This document shows, piece by piece, positions 18,536 to 28,149 of a stretch of DNA of 64,000 nucleotides. The stretch is taken from contig NZ_JAADJT010000011.1 in NCBI RefSeq assembly GCF_011090165.1, positions 1 through 64,000 of the forward strand. The letters run 5' to 3'. This DNA comes from Duganella aceris. GTDB lineage: Bacteria > Pseudomonadota > Gammaproteobacteria > Burkholderiales > Burkholderiaceae_D. The position numbers and the translations under genes were made by a program. Numbering within the stretch: the first letter of the stretch is position 1; every line of letters starts with the position of its first letter. The notes beneath the pieces were generated by a model, which was given only the letters and a program-made list of their open reading frames with translations, made no database searches and was not told where the DNA came from.

Positions 18536-19762
18536 ATGCAATTTCACCCTTCCTTTTCCCGTGCCGGCCTGCTGGCGCTGGCGGTCGCCGCCGGCGATGC
18601 GCAGGCGGCCGAATGGCGCGGTTTGCTCGATGTGCGCGCGGTCGCCGCCGACGCCCCGCGCAGCTTCCTCGACGGCGGCCTGGGCAAGACCAGGTCGGAA
18701 GACGGCTTGCAGCTGGGCCAGGCGGTGCTGCGCGGCGACGCCGACCTGAGCGACACCATCAGCGGCACGCTGGAGCTCAGCGCCGACGACCGACACAACG
18801 GCGTGGTCGACGTGCGCGAAGCCTGGCTGGGCTGGAGCCCGCTGCCGACCGGCGCATGGAAAACCCGGGTCAAGGTCGGCCAGTTCTTCGCGCCATCGAG
18901 CGTGGAGATCGATTACGACGGTATCGGCTGGACACCCAAGCGCACCATCTCCAGTTCCGCCATCAACAGCTGGATAGGCGAGGAGTTGCGCACCAATGGC
19001 GTCGAATGGAGCGGGCGCCGGCTGGGCCGCCACGCCGGCGCCCGCTACGACGTCGGCCTGGTCGCCGCCGTCTTCAACGGCAATGACCCGACCGGCACGC
19101 TGTTGGCCTGGCGCGGCTGGTCGATCAGCGACCGCATCGCCGGCCGCAATGAAGCGCTGCGCCTGGCCGATCTGCCGGTGTACCGCGCCGACGGCGACAT
19201 CCCGCGTCAATCGCGCACCATCCATCCGTTTCGCGAGCTCGACGGCCGGCTTGGCTACTACGTCGGCGCCAACTTCAATCTGGGCGCGCGGCTGGAGCTG
19301 GCGGCGCTGCGTTACGACAACCGCGCCGATCCCTTGGTGGTCAAGAACGGCCAGTATGCCTGGCGCACGCGTTTCGACCACCTGAGCATGGTGCTGCGCC
19401 CCGGCGGCGGCTGGGAAGTGCTGGCGCAGGCGATGCGCGGCGATACGTTGATGGGCAACAACGCGGTCAGCCTGGACTTCCAGTCCTGGTACGCCTTGCT
19501 CAGCCATCCCGTCGGCCCGGGGACGCTGGCGGCGCGCTACGACCGCTTCAGCACCAGCGAACACGATGCGCTGCCCGGCGATCCCAACAACGAAACCGGG
19601 CACTGCCTGGCGCTGGCCTACAGCCTGCCGCTGACGGATGCGCTGAGCCTGATAACGGAAGCGCTGCGCATCAGCAGCGAGCGTGCGGCGCGCACGCTGA
19701 TCGGCGAGCGGCGGGCGCAACGTGAACGCAGCGTGACGGTGGCGCTGCGCCGGCGGTTTTAA
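18536..19762 (+). CDS. Porin-like outer-membrane protein (phosphate-selective porin type)
   Basis: A 408-residue protein with a signal peptide ending near GDAQAA. The mature part is typical of OprO/OprP-like 16-strand barrels: DVREAWLGWSPLPTGAWKTRVKVGQFFAPSS matches the conserved region where such porins describe a strand running into the pore, and the C-terminus ends in RRRF with a terminal Phe. Transported solute unknown. It is divergent from the barrel gene at 17976 (68 bp between), and it converges on the acyltransferase gene with a shared TTAA stop. Confidence 0.78.
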   Translation: MQFHPSFSRAGLLALAVAAGDAQAAEWRGLLDVRAVAADAPRSFLDGGLGKTRSEDGLQLGQAVLRGDADLSDTISGTLELSADDRHNGVVDVREAWLGWSPLPTGAWKTRVKVGQFFAPSSVEIDYDGIGWTPKRTISSSAINSWIGEELRTNGVEWSGRRLGRHAGARYDVGLVAAVFNGNDPTGTLLAWRGWSISDRIAGRNEALRLADLPVYRADGDIPRQSRTIHPFRELDGRLGYYVGANFNLGARLELAALRYDNRADPLVVKNGQYAWRTRFDHLSMVLRPGGGWEVLAQAMRGDTLMGNNAVSLDFQSWYALLSHPVGPGTLAARYDRFSTSEHDALPGDPNNETGHCLALAYSLPLTDALSLITEALRISSERAARTLIGERRAQRERSVTVALRRRF

Positions 19763-20820
19763 ATGGTGACGCGCCAGCCGCGCTTGCCCGCATACGCCGC
19801 AGCCAGCCAGAACACGGCGGTAAAGCAGGCCGCGAACGCCGCCGACGCACCGGCCGGGCCGATCAGCGGCGTCAGCGGCAAGCGGAATGCCTGCTCGTAC
19901 AGCGGACCCAGTACGCCGCTGTAGGCCAGCAGGCAGGTGGCGATCCATGAGCCGGCATAGGCGGCGATGGCGTTGATGCCCATCGCGCGGCCGAAGGCGG
20001 GCCAGCCGCGCACGTCGATCAGCCGGTGCGCCAGCGCGATCGCCAGCATGCCGAAGCCGCCGGTCCACAGCACAAACGACGAGGTCCACAACTGCTTGTT
20101 CAGTGGCAGCGCCAACGCCCACAGCCAGCCCAGCAGCATCGCCGCCGCGCCGGCGATGGCCAGCGTCCTGGTCTGGCCCTTGCGCAGCCAATCGCCGGCG
20201 CGCAGGCCGAGAATCACCGTGCCCAGCGACGGCAGCGTGCTCAGCAAGCCTTCCGGTTCGTGCGCCAGGCCGGTCGCGGCATCGTACTGATAAGAGAGCT
20301 GGCCCAGCAGCGCGGTATCGATGCGGTCCGCCAAATTCAGGACCGGCTCCACCGAGCCGCCCGCCGCCAGCAGCGCCCAATAACCGAGCAGCAGCGCGGC
20401 CAGCGCCGTCCATTGCGCGCGGGCGGAGCGCATGTAAATCGCCAGCATGCCCGCCGCCGCGAAGCAGATGCCGGTCCGTTGCAGCACGCCGAGCAGCCGG
20501 AAGCCGCGCCCGTCCAGCAGCAACATCGAGATCACGTTCAGCGCCACGCCCAACAGCACGATGCGTGCGCCGCGCAGCAGCACCGCGCGCGCCAACGGGG
20601 CCGGGGCCGCGCCGGCGTCCAGTTGGCGTCCCATCGCCAGGCTGAGCGAGACGCCGACGATCAGCATGAATACCGGGAAGATGAAATCGGCCGGCGTGCA
20701 GCCATGCCATTCGGCGTGTTCCAGCCAAGGGTAGATGTGCGACCAGTCGCCGGCGTCGTTTACCAATCGCATCGCGGCGACGGTCAGGCCGCGTACCGCA
20801 TCGATGGAGTGAATTCTCAT
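19759..20820 (-). CDS. HGSNAT-type membrane acyltransferase (NagX-like, DUF1624/DUF5009)
   Basis: A 353-residue protein with about ten membrane segments. It starts MRIHSIDAVRGLTVAAMRLVNDAGDW, the typical beginning of heparan-alpha-glucosaminide acetyltransferase relatives (R-x-x-S-x-D-x-x-R-G), and contains HAEWHGCTPADFIFPVFMLIVG, which carries the conserved family His. Bacterial NagX-type proteins occur in carbohydrate-use clusters and may acetylate aminosugars during import; that role is inferred. Start at 20820 is chosen because residues upstream do not align with the family, although the frame extends to 21168. The next gene is the divergent chemoreceptor. Confidence 0.85.
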   Translation of the reverse strand: MRIHSIDAVRGLTVAAMRLVNDAGDWSHIYPWLEHAEWHGCTPADFIFPVFMLIVGVSLSLAMGRQLDAGAAPAPLARAVLLRGARIVLLGVALNVISMLLLDGRGFRLLGVLQRTGICFAAAGMLAIYMRSARAQWTALAALLLGYWALLAAGGSVEPVLNLADRIDTALLGQLSYQYDAATGLAHEPEGLLSTLPSLGTVILGLRAGDWLRKGQTRTLAIAGAAAMLLGWLWALALPLNKQLWTSSFVLWTGGFGMLAIALAHRLIDVRGWPAFGRAMGINAIAAYAGSWIATCLLAYSGVLGPLYEQAFRLPLTPLIGPAGASAAFAACFTAVFWLAAAYAGKRGWRVTI

Positions 20821-20941
20821 GCCCGATTGTAAATCGGTATGCCATTTGAGAGGCGATTTAGCGATCTCTAAGTAGTAAAGTTTCAACAAATGCCGGCTCA
20901 TGATTTCCAATAGGAAATAACTATGAATTTTATTTAATTTA

Positions 20942-20967
20942 TAAATTTCACAAAATGTCGCCGAGGA
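20942..20967 (+). promoter_or_regulatory. Possible sigma-28 (FliA) promoter of the chemoreceptor gene
   Basis: TAAA at 20942-20945 and GCCGAGGA at 20960-20967 are separated by 14 bases, close to the flagellar sigma-28 consensus TAAA-N15-GCCGATAA. It lies 43 bases before the chemoreceptor ATG in an otherwise AT-rich 190-bp gap. Spacing is one base short and two positions of the -10 differ, so this is a candidate only. Confidence 0.35.
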
Positions 20968-21010
20968 AATATGATGGCGATTATCTCGTATGCGATCTAA
21001 GGAACACAGC

Positions 21011-22660
21011 ATGGAAACCACAAAAAATGAAATCAGCGTCGCGGCCCGTTTGACCATCGGCTTCGGCATCATCCTGGCGATGATGCTGGTGTTGTCGGTG
21101 TTCAGCATCATCAAAGTCAACGCCATCGACAACAGCCTGTTGCACATCAGTGAAGTCAACAACGTCAAGCAGCGCTATGCGATCAACTTCCGTGGCAGCG
21201 TGCACGACCGCGCCATCGCGCTGCGCGACGTGACGCTGGTGGCCGACGCCGACATCGGCGGCGTCACCGGTGTGATCGACAAGCTCGACGCCGACTACCA
21301 GGCCTCCGCCCAGCCGCTGGACGCCTTGTTCAGCAAGTCCCAGGTCAAGCCCGAGGAGCGCGAGTGGCTGGCCAGGATCAAGCAGGCCGAAGGCCGCGCC
21401 ACGCCGCTGATCAAGAAAATCATCGAGACCCGCCGCGCCGGCGACATCGAAGGCGCGCGCCGCATGATGCTGGTGGAAGCCAAGCCGGCCTTCACCGAGT
21501 GGCTGGCCACGATCAACGGCTTCATCGACCAACAGGAAAACATGACCGAAGCCGAATCGTCGGTGGCGCGCCAGGGCGCGCACAACTTCCAGGCGCTGAC
21601 GCTGGCGCTGCTGGCGGTCGCGATCGCGGTCGGCACGGTCGTGGCGTGGCGCGTGACCAATTATCTGCAACGCGCCCTCGGCGCCGAGCCGGAGGAAGTC
21701 AAGGCGCTGGCCAACGCGGTCGATCGCGGCGAGCTGTATCACGAAGTCCAGCTGCGCGGCAACGACAAGGACAGCATCATGGCGGTGCTGGTGAAAATGA
21801 GCGGCAACCTGCGCGCCACCGTCACCGAAGTGCACGATGCCGCCGTCGCCGTCACCACCATCAGCGACCAGATCTCGGAGCGCAACCAGGACCTGTCCAG
21901 CCGCACCGAAGACCAGGCCAGCTCGCTGGAGGAAACCGCATCGGCGATGGAGCAGCTGACCGCCACCGTCAAGCAGAACGCCGACAGCGCCCGCGACGCC
22001 AACACGCTGGCGCAGAACGCCTCCGACATCGCCAGCAAGGGCGGCGAGATCGTCGGCGAAGTGGTGCTGACCATGAACGCCATCGACGAATCGTCGCGCA
22101 AAATCGAAGAGATCATCAGCGTCATCGACGGCATCGCCTTCCAGACCAATATCCTCGCCCTGAACGCGGCGGTGGAGGCGGCGCGCGCCGGTGAACAGGG
22201 CCGTGGCTTCGCGGTCGTGGCGACCGAAGTGCGCAACCTGGCGCAGCGCAGCTCGACGGCGGCGCGCGAGGTGAAATCGCTGATCGACGAATCGGTGGCC
22301 AAGATCCACGCCGGCACCGAGCTGGTGGAACACGCCGGCAGCACCATGCGCGACATCGTGCAGAGCGTCAAACAGGTCAGCGGCATGGTCGGCGCGATCA
22401 CCACCGCCAGCGACGAGCAGCGTGTGGGCATCGAGGAAGTCAACCGCGCCATCTCGCAAATGGACCAGGTCACGCAGCAAAACGCGATGCTGGTCGAGCA
22501 GGCGGCCGAAGTGGTGGGCACCTTGCAGGACCAGGCCTCGCACCTGAACCACGCGGTCGGTGTGTTCAAGACCGAGCGCGATACCTGGCACGCCAGGCCG
22601 ACCCGCGCACAGCCGGCCGACACCGGACATCGGATGCTGGCGGCGCCGGTGGGAGTGTAA
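21011..22660 (+). CDS. Methyl-accepting chemotaxis protein
   Basis: A 549-residue chemoreceptor. Membrane segments lie at about residues 12-32 and 190-212, enclosing a periplasmic four-helix-bundle sensor of the MCP_4HB type. A HAMP-like segment follows (RALGAEPEEVKALANAVDRGEL), then the signalling domain with the conserved hairpin tip EIISVIDGIAFQTNILALNAAVEAARAGEQGRGFAVV. It transmits ligand occupancy to CheA/CheW. No C-terminal NWETF-type tether is seen. ATG at 21011 is preceded by AAGGA; ligand unknown. The EAL-domain gene begins 2 bases after its stop, suggesting joint expression of chemotaxis and c-di-GMP control. Confidence 0.95.
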   Translation: METTKNEISVAARLTIGFGIILAMMLVLSVFSIIKVNAIDNSLLHISEVNNVKQRYAINFRGSVHDRAIALRDVTLVADADIGGVTGVIDKLDADYQASAQPLDALFSKSQVKPEEREWLARIKQAEGRATPLIKKIIETRRAGDIEGARRMMLVEAKPAFTEWLATINGFIDQQENMTEAESSVARQGAHNFQALTLALLAVAIAVGTVVAWRVTNYLQRALGAEPEEVKALANAVDRGELYHEVQLRGNDKDSIMAVLVKMSGNLRATVTEVHDAAVAVTTISDQISERNQDLSSRTEDQASSLEETASAMEQLTATVKQNADSARDANTLAQNASDIASKGGEIVGEVVLTMNAIDESSRKIEEIISVIDGIAFQTNILALNAAVEAARAGEQGRGFAVVATEVRNLAQRSSTAAREVKSLIDESVAKIHAGTELVEHAGSTMRDIVQSVKQVSGMVGAITTASDEQRVGIEEVNRAISQMDQVTQQNAMLVEQAAEVVGTLQDQASHLNHAVGVFKTERDTWHARPTRAQPADTGHRMLAAPVGV

Positions 22661-22662
22661 GC

Positions 22663-24450
22663 ATGCAGGAGATTTTGCTGAAAAATACGGAATCGGAACG
22701 CGTCGCGGCGCTGCAGCAGCTGGGCGTCCTGAACACCAACGGTAGCGAGTACTTCGATTCGATCACACGCCTGGCGGCCGACATGTTCGGCGTCAGCGGT
22801 TGTTACGTCTCGCTGATCGACGCCGACCGCCAGTGGTTCAAATCGGTGGCGGGTTTCTGCGCGCCGGGCAGCATGCAGCGCGACGAGACCTTCTGCAACT
22901 ACACCATCCAGCAGGGCAGTGTGTTGATGATCGAGGACACGCTGCTCGATCCGCGCTTCGCCGACAATCCCATCGTCACCGGTCCGACGGCGGTTCGATT
23001 CTATGCCGGCGCGCCGCTGCTGACGCCCGACGGTTACGCCATCGGCGCGCTATGCGTGGTCGATACCAAGCCGCGCACGCTGAACGCCGCCGAAAAGGAC
23101 AAGCTGACCAACCTGGCCGGACTGGTGATGGCCCACATCATGCTGGGCCGGGCCGTCGGTCACGTCGACGCGGTCAGCGGCATGCCGAACAAATATCAGC
23201 TGTTCGAGGACTTGACCACGCTGGCCAAGAACCATCCCGGCGAGGACCGTGTGCTGGCCGACATCGACATGCCGGATGCGGCCAAGGCCTTCGAAATCGT
23301 GCGCGTGCTGGGCGCCACCGTCTACGACGGCCTGGTGCGCGAGGCGGGCGAGCGGCTTACGCGGCTGTTCGCCGGCAGGGCGCAGGTCTACCACCTGACC
23401 GACGCGCGTTTCGCCATCCTCTCCAGGGACGGCGACAACCAGGGCTTCATCGACTACCTGTACAGCGTCGAGCAGGAATTGCAGGCGCCGCTGCACGACC
23501 GCAATGTGCCGCTCAGCCTGACGACCTTCTGCGGCATCGTGGAGTTCGACCTCTGTCCCGGCGCCGCCAAGGACGCGCCGCGCAAGGCCGCTGCGGCGGT
23601 CAACCAGGCGCTGATCAGCCAGCAGCGCTGGAGCGTCTACAACAACGCCGAGGACGAGCGCCAGAAGCGCGCCTTCCGTTTGCTGAACGACGTGGGCGAG
23701 GGCATCGCCGGCGGCCACTTCCAGCTGCTGTACCAGCCCAAGCACGACCTGGCCAGCGGCCAAAGCATGTCGGCCGAAGCGCTGCTGCGCTGGCACCACG
23801 CCGAGCTGGGGCCGATCTCGCCGGCGGAATTCATCCCGCTGGTCGAGAAGACCGCGCTGATCGGCCCCTTGACCCATTGGGTGATGCGCACCGCGATCAA
23901 GCAGGTCGGCGAGTGGCACGCGGCCGGCAACCGGATCAAGGTGGCGATCAATCTTTCGGCCTACAATTTCGAAGAGCCCGACATCGTCGAGCGCCTTGCC
24001 GCGCTGTGCAAGGAGTTCGCCGTCGATCCGCGCTACGTCGAGATCGAATGCACCGAAGGCATCTGGATGGAAGGCCCCGGCATCCTGAAGGCGCTGCACG
24101 GCATCCGCGATCTGGGCATGAGTCTCGCGCTGGACGATTTCGGCACCGGCTACAGCAACTTCGCCTATCTGCAAAAGGTGCCGGCCACTGTGGTCAAGGT
24201 CGACCAATCGCTGATCCGCAATGTCCACAACAGCCCGCGCGACCAACGCATCGTACGCTCGCTGATCGCGCTGGCCAAGGAGCTGGATTACCAGGTGGTG
24301 GCGGAAGGCGTGGAGACCGAGCAATCGCTGGACCTGATCCGCGACTGGGGCTGCCACATCGCCCAGGGCTATCACTTCGCCAAGCCGCTGACAGCCAGCG
24401 ATTTCCTGGATCATGCGATCCGTCACCGCGAGATGGCGGCGACGGCCTGA
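22663..24450 (+). CDS. GAF - degenerate GGDEF - EAL protein (c-di-GMP phosphodiesterase)
   Basis: A 595-residue cytoplasmic protein. Residues about 15-165 form a GAF sensor (YFDSITRLAADMFGVSGCYVSL ... GAPLLTPDGYAIGALCVVD). Residues 170-330 resemble a GGDEF domain, but the GGDEF motif is lost (LTDARFAILSRDG in its place), so cyclase activity is not expected. The C-terminal EAL domain begins near residue 345 with LLYQPKHDLASGQ; EALLRWHH, IECTEG, LDDFGTGYSN and KVDQSL are all preserved, which argues for active hydrolysis of c-di-GMP. It is directly behind the chemoreceptor gene. Confidence 0.92.
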   Translation: MQEILLKNTESERVAALQQLGVLNTNGSEYFDSITRLAADMFGVSGCYVSLIDADRQWFKSVAGFCAPGSMQRDETFCNYTIQQGSVLMIEDTLLDPRFADNPIVTGPTAVRFYAGAPLLTPDGYAIGALCVVDTKPRTLNAAEKDKLTNLAGLVMAHIMLGRAVGHVDAVSGMPNKYQLFEDLTTLAKNHPGEDRVLADIDMPDAAKAFEIVRVLGATVYDGLVREAGERLTRLFAGRAQVYHLTDARFAILSRDGDNQGFIDYLYSVEQELQAPLHDRNVPLSLTTFCGIVEFDLCPGAAKDAPRKAAAAVNQALISQQRWSVYNNAEDERQKRAFRLLNDVGEGIAGGHFQLLYQPKHDLASGQSMSAEALLRWHHAELGPISPAEFIPLVEKTALIGPLTHWVMRTAIKQVGEWHAAGNRIKVAINLSAYNFEEPDIVERLAALCKEFAVDPRYVEIECTEGIWMEGPGILKALHGIRDLGMSLALDDFGTGYSNFAYLQKVPATVVKVDQSLIRNVHNSPRDQRIVRSLIALAKELDYQVVAEGVETEQSLDLIRDWGCHIAQGYHFAKPLTASDFLDHAIRHREMAATA

Positions 24451-24492
24451 AACAGCACTATAATCTGGCGGCCGAAACTCACTGCCGCCACG

Positions 24493-25881
24493 ATGAAAAC
24501 TGCCGTTCGCCTCCTTCCCTTGATACTGGCCTCCGCCTTGCTTGCGGGGTGCCAGTCCACGATGCAGCGCATCGCCGACTGCAAGGTCGGCGACTGGAAC
24601 GCCATCGGACACAAGGACGGTTTGCTGGGCGAGCCGCCAAGTTACGCCGACCGCAAGGACTTCTGCGACGACCATGCCGACGCCAGGACGCCGGCCGCCT
24701 CGGATTCGTCGGCGCGCTACCTGGCCGGCTGGGCGCAGGGCAATTGGGACGCATGGCATGCGCTGGGCAGCATCGATGGCCGGCAGGGGCAGCAAGCGCA
24801 GTACGACAAGCACGCCGCCACCGAGGAAGTCCGCAAGCACAAGACACCGCTGAACCGCCCGGCCTACGATGCCGGCTGGGCCTTCGGTAATTCGGAATAC
24901 TGGAAGGACATCGGCAACCGCGACGGCATCGCCGGCCTGCCGCTGACGCAGAAGGAGGCCAGCCGTGGCAAGGCCGCCGCCATCCCGCTGCGCTTCGACG
25001 ACGAAGCCTACTCGAACGGCTGGCACGCCGGCAACCGCACCTTCTGGTCGGACGCCGGCTATACCGACGCCCGCAACGGTACGCCGGACAGCGAGTTCCG
25101 CAACCGGGCCGCCGCCGCGCGCGACGCAGGCGTACAGGTGCAGGAAGAAGCCTACCGCGCGGCATGGAACGGCGAGATCGTCAACTACTGGCGCAACCTC
25201 GGCACGCAGGACGCGGTCAGCGGCAAGGACTTCGCGATGCGGAACAAGGAGGCGCGCCAGAAGGGCTTGAAGGTCTACGAGCAGGACTACCGCCAGGCAT
25301 GGGAAACGCGGCTAGCGGACTACTGGCGCCAGGCCGGCGCCGACGACGGCTTCGGCAAACCCTTCCTGCTGGAGGACCGCATCGCCAACGCCGGCCGCAA
25401 CGGTGTGTTCACCATCGCCGCCACGCGCGACCTGTACACCGCCGCATGGCAGGAACAGAACGCCCGCTACTGCGTGCCGGAGAACGCCTTTGAAATGGGC
25501 CGCGCCAACAGCGGCATCGCGGTCGACGTCTGCCGCGCCGAGTTGCGCAACCAGTTGAAGCACGCTTACGTCAGCGGGCAGGATTACGAGATCACAGCGC
25601 TCAAGTACCGCCAGGCGGTGAGCGATGTCAACGAATTGTTCGACCGCGTGCGCGATGGACGCAATCGTCTGGGACGTCTGGAAAGGGAGATCCGCGCCAA
25701 CCTCGATGCCAAGGATCGCGCGGTGAATGAGGAAACCAAGAAGCAGGACCGGCGCCGCGAACAGGACCGGCGCGAGCTGATCGACTACATCCAGCGGCTG
25801 GAGCGCCAGCTCGATGACGCCCGCCGTTGGGCGGATCGTCACGAGCAGCAGATGCAGCGCCTGCGCCGCGAGATCTATTGA
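24493..25881 (+). CDS. Repeat-built lipoprotein with DUF2799-like modules
   Basis: A 462-residue protein with a lipoprotein signal (LASALLAGC, lipidated Cys near residue 20). After it come seven degenerate copies of a roughly 45-residue module: a Gly-rich centre like DWNAIGHKDGLLG or YWKDIGNRDGIAG, then a charged helix with basic residues. Examples start near residues 33, 77, 122, 168, 216, 261 and 310. The DUF2799 family normally has one or two such modules. The last 110 residues form a long charged coiled coil (REIRANLDAKDRAVNEETKKQ). A stalk-like periplasmic or outer-membrane role is likely; no activity is known. It is preceded by 42 bp after the EAL gene. Confidence 0.75.
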   Translation: MKTAVRLLPLILASALLAGCQSTMQRIADCKVGDWNAIGHKDGLLGEPPSYADRKDFCDDHADARTPAASDSSARYLAGWAQGNWDAWHALGSIDGRQGQQAQYDKHAATEEVRKHKTPLNRPAYDAGWAFGNSEYWKDIGNRDGIAGLPLTQKEASRGKAAAIPLRFDDEAYSNGWHAGNRTFWSDAGYTDARNGTPDSEFRNRAAAARDAGVQVQEEAYRAAWNGEIVNYWRNLGTQDAVSGKDFAMRNKEARQKGLKVYEQDYRQAWETRLADYWRQAGADDGFGKPFLLEDRIANAGRNGVFTIAATRDLYTAAWQEQNARYCVPENAFEMGRANSGIAVDVCRAELRNQLKHAYVSGQDYEITALKYRQAVSDVNELFDRVRDGRNRLGRLEREIRANLDAKDRAVNEETKKQDRRREQDRRELIDYIQRLERQLDDARRWADRHEQQMQRLRREIY

Positions 25882-25884
25882 AGC

Positions 25885-28080
25885 TTAGAAGTCCACCGTC
25901 GCCGATACAGTGACGGTGCGCGGCGCGCCCAGCACCAAGTAACCCGAGCCCGGGTAGCCGCCGGCCGAAGCCCAGTAGTTCTTGTCGGCGACGTTGTCGA
26001 TCCGCGCGCGGAAGGTCACGTTGCGGTCCAGGATGCGGGTCATGTAGTTGGCGCCGAGGTCGAGGCGGTTCCACGACGGCAGTTCCTGCGTGTTGGCGCC
26101 GTCCGCGTATTGCGACGCGGTGTAAAGCACGCGCGCGTTCAGGTTCAAGCCGCGCACACCCGGCACATCCCATTCCGCGCCGATGTTCAGCTGCGTATCC
26201 GGCGTTCCGATGACATCCTTGCCCTGGTTGACGCCGCCGGCGGTGATGCGCTGTTTGGCATCGAGCAGCGTCAGGCCGCCCAGCACGCGCAAGCCGCGCG
26301 TCGGCACGCCGAACACGGTCAGTTCCAGGCCCTTGTTGCGCTGTTCGCCGAACACGCCGAAGTGGTTGTTGACCACATACGCCGACGGCTGGTCCACGCT
26401 GAACAACGCGGCGCTGGCGCCGACGTTGCCGTGATCGTACTTGACGCCGATTTCCTTCTGGCGCGAGACATACGGTGCGAAGGTTTCGCCGATATTGTCG
26501 ATCGCGGTGCCGGAAGCGGTAGGGCCTTGCTGCAGGCCTTCGATGTAGTTCGCGTACAGCGACACCGACTTGACCGGGCGGTAGACAATGCCGGCCACCG
26601 GCGTTACCTTGCTCTCGTCGTAGTGCGACAGCGTGGCGGTGGTGTTGTAGTCGTAGCTGTCGGACTTGATGGTCTGGTTGCGCGCGCCGACGGTGATCAG
26701 CAGCTTGTCATCCATCAGCGACATCATGTCGGCCACGGCGTAGCTGGACAGGATGGTCTTGCTGGTCAGCTTAGGATTGCTCAACACGCCGCCGGTGAAG
26801 AAGTCGGTGGCCGGCGCCGCCACATCGACCGGACGGAAGATGTTGGTGGCGAAGCCTGCGAAGTTACTGAAGGCGTAGGCGTTGCGCGACTCCTGCCAGT
26901 AAGTGGAGGCGGTGGCGCTCAGGCTATGGCCGATGGCGCCGGTGCGCACCTTGGCGCGGATGCCGATCTCGCCGGTGCGCACGTTGTCGTGACGCTCGTT
27001 GTCGAAGCGGTACATGCTGGCGTCGCCGTTACTGCTGCTGACGGTCGGCGCGGCCAGGATGTTCGATTCGTCGCCCGAGCGCGCGCCCAGCGCGGCCCAG
27101 ACCACGCTGTCCTTGGCCAGGTCGTACTCGCCGCGCAGCGTGCCGAAAGTATCGCGCTCGTTGGAGTGGGTCCACTTCTGCGCGAAGTTGCTGTCCGATT
27201 CAGGCGCCTCCGGCAGGGCGATGCCGCCGGCCACGGTCACGCTCGGACGCGCGGCCTTCAGCTTGTGTTCCTGGTGGCCGACGTCGGCGGACAGGCGGAA
27301 GTCGCGCGACTGGAAGTCGACGCCGATGGACGCCACCGTCAGTTCACGCTTTTCGCGGTCGACCGAGGTGTCGCCGTCGCGGCGCACCGCGTTGACGCGG
27401 ATGCCGGTGTTGCCGTCGGCGCCGAAGCGGCGGCCGATGTCCACGGCGGCATAACCCTGGCCGCCCGTCTCGGTGCCGACCGTCAGCTGGGTCAGGTCGT
27501 TGTTGCCGGCCCGTTTAGGCAGCAGGTTGATGGTGCCGCCGATGCCGCCGCCGCCCGGCGCCGCGCCGTTGATGAAGGAGTTCGCGCCACGGAAGACTTC
27601 CACGCGCTCCAGCAGTTCCGACGCCACGAACTGGCGCGGCAGCAGGCCGTACAGGCCATTGTAGGCCAGGTCGTCCGAGTTGACCGCGAAGCCGCGGATC
27701 ACATACAGCTCCTGATAGTTGCCGAAGCCGCGCGCGACGCGCACCGACGGATCGTTCTGCAGCACGTCGGCCACGCTGCGCGCCTGCTGGTCCTGGATGA
27801 CTTGCTGCGTGAAGTTCAACGTGTTGAACGGCGTCTCCATCATGTCCACATTGCCCAGCAGGCCGAGGCGGCCGCCGCGCGCGACCTGGCCGCCGGCGAA
27901 GGATTTCGGCAGGCCGTCGGCCGAAGCGTCGGCGGAGGCGCTGACCACGACGGTCTGAATTTTGGCGTCGCCCGCATCGGCGACGGTAGTGGTGGCGCTG
28001 TCTTGCGCGTGTGCGGTCGCGCTGGCCAGCAGCATGGCGGCGAGGGCAAGCGGGGACAATTTCAGGTTCAGGGTTTGCAT
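25885..28080 (-). CDS. TonB-dependent siderophore receptor
   Basis: A 731-residue outer-membrane receptor. Signal peptide MQTLNLKLSPLALAAMLLASATAHA; TonB box region IQTVVVSA near residue 40; plug domain with VADVLQNDPSVRVARGFGNYQELYVIRGF; then a 22-strand barrel ending in VSATVDF with the terminal Phe required for insertion. The layout (plug with ELLERVEVFRGANSF) marks the ferric-siderophore subfamily. It is divergent from a PepSY membrane protein across 127 bp containing Fur-like boxes, so iron-starvation induction is expected. Siderophore identity is unknown. Confidence 0.93.
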   Translation of the reverse strand: MQTLNLKLSPLALAAMLLASATAHAQDSATTTVADAGDAKIQTVVVSASADASADGLPKSFAGGQVARGGRLGLLGNVDMMETPFNTLNFTQQVIQDQQARSVADVLQNDPSVRVARGFGNYQELYVIRGFAVNSDDLAYNGLYGLLPRQFVASELLERVEVFRGANSFINGAAPGGGGIGGTINLLPKRAGNNDLTQLTVGTETGGQGYAAVDIGRRFGADGNTGIRVNAVRRDGDTSVDREKRELTVASIGVDFQSRDFRLSADVGHQEHKLKAARPSVTVAGGIALPEAPESDSNFAQKWTHSNERDTFGTLRGEYDLAKDSVVWAALGARSGDESNILAAPTVSSSNGDASMYRFDNERHDNVRTGEIGIRAKVRTGAIGHSLSATASTYWQESRNAYAFSNFAGFATNIFRPVDVAAPATDFFTGGVLSNPKLTSKTILSSYAVADMMSLMDDKLLITVGARNQTIKSDSYDYNTTATLSHYDESKVTPVAGIVYRPVKSVSLYANYIEGLQQGPTASGTAIDNIGETFAPYVSRQKEIGVKYDHGNVGASAALFSVDQPSAYVVNNHFGVFGEQRNKGLELTVFGVPTRGLRVLGGLTLLDAKQRITAGGVNQGKDVIGTPDTQLNIGAEWDVPGVRGLNLNARVLYTASQYADGANTQELPSWNRLDLGANYMTRILDRNVTFRARIDNVADKNYWASAGGYPGSGYLVLGAPRTVTVSATVDF

Positions 28081-28100
28081 GATATATATTTTTATTAACT

Positions 28101-28120
28101 AAATGAGATTGATTCTCAAT
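28101..28120. promoter_or_regulatory. Fur-box-like operator 1
   Basis: The segment AAATGAGATTGATTCTCAAT contains the inverted repeat TGAGA-N5-TCTCA, as in the core of Fur sites. It lies 21 bases from the siderophore receptor start on the minus strand and would block its promoter when iron is sufficient. Confidence 0.65.
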
Positions 28121-28149
28121 TGTATCTCGATTACATGGTTTTAGCTATT

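Noticed and set aside
18464..20845. Long minus-strand frame of about 790 codons antisense to the porin gene
   Set aside because: High-GC shadow of the porin-like gene joined to an out-of-frame part of the acyltransferase; its Arg/Ala-rich product has no domain.
19759..21168. Longer 469-residue form of the HGSNAT-type protein
   Set aside because: Residues before MRIHSID do not resemble the family and lie across the AT-rich promoter region of the chemoreceptor gene.
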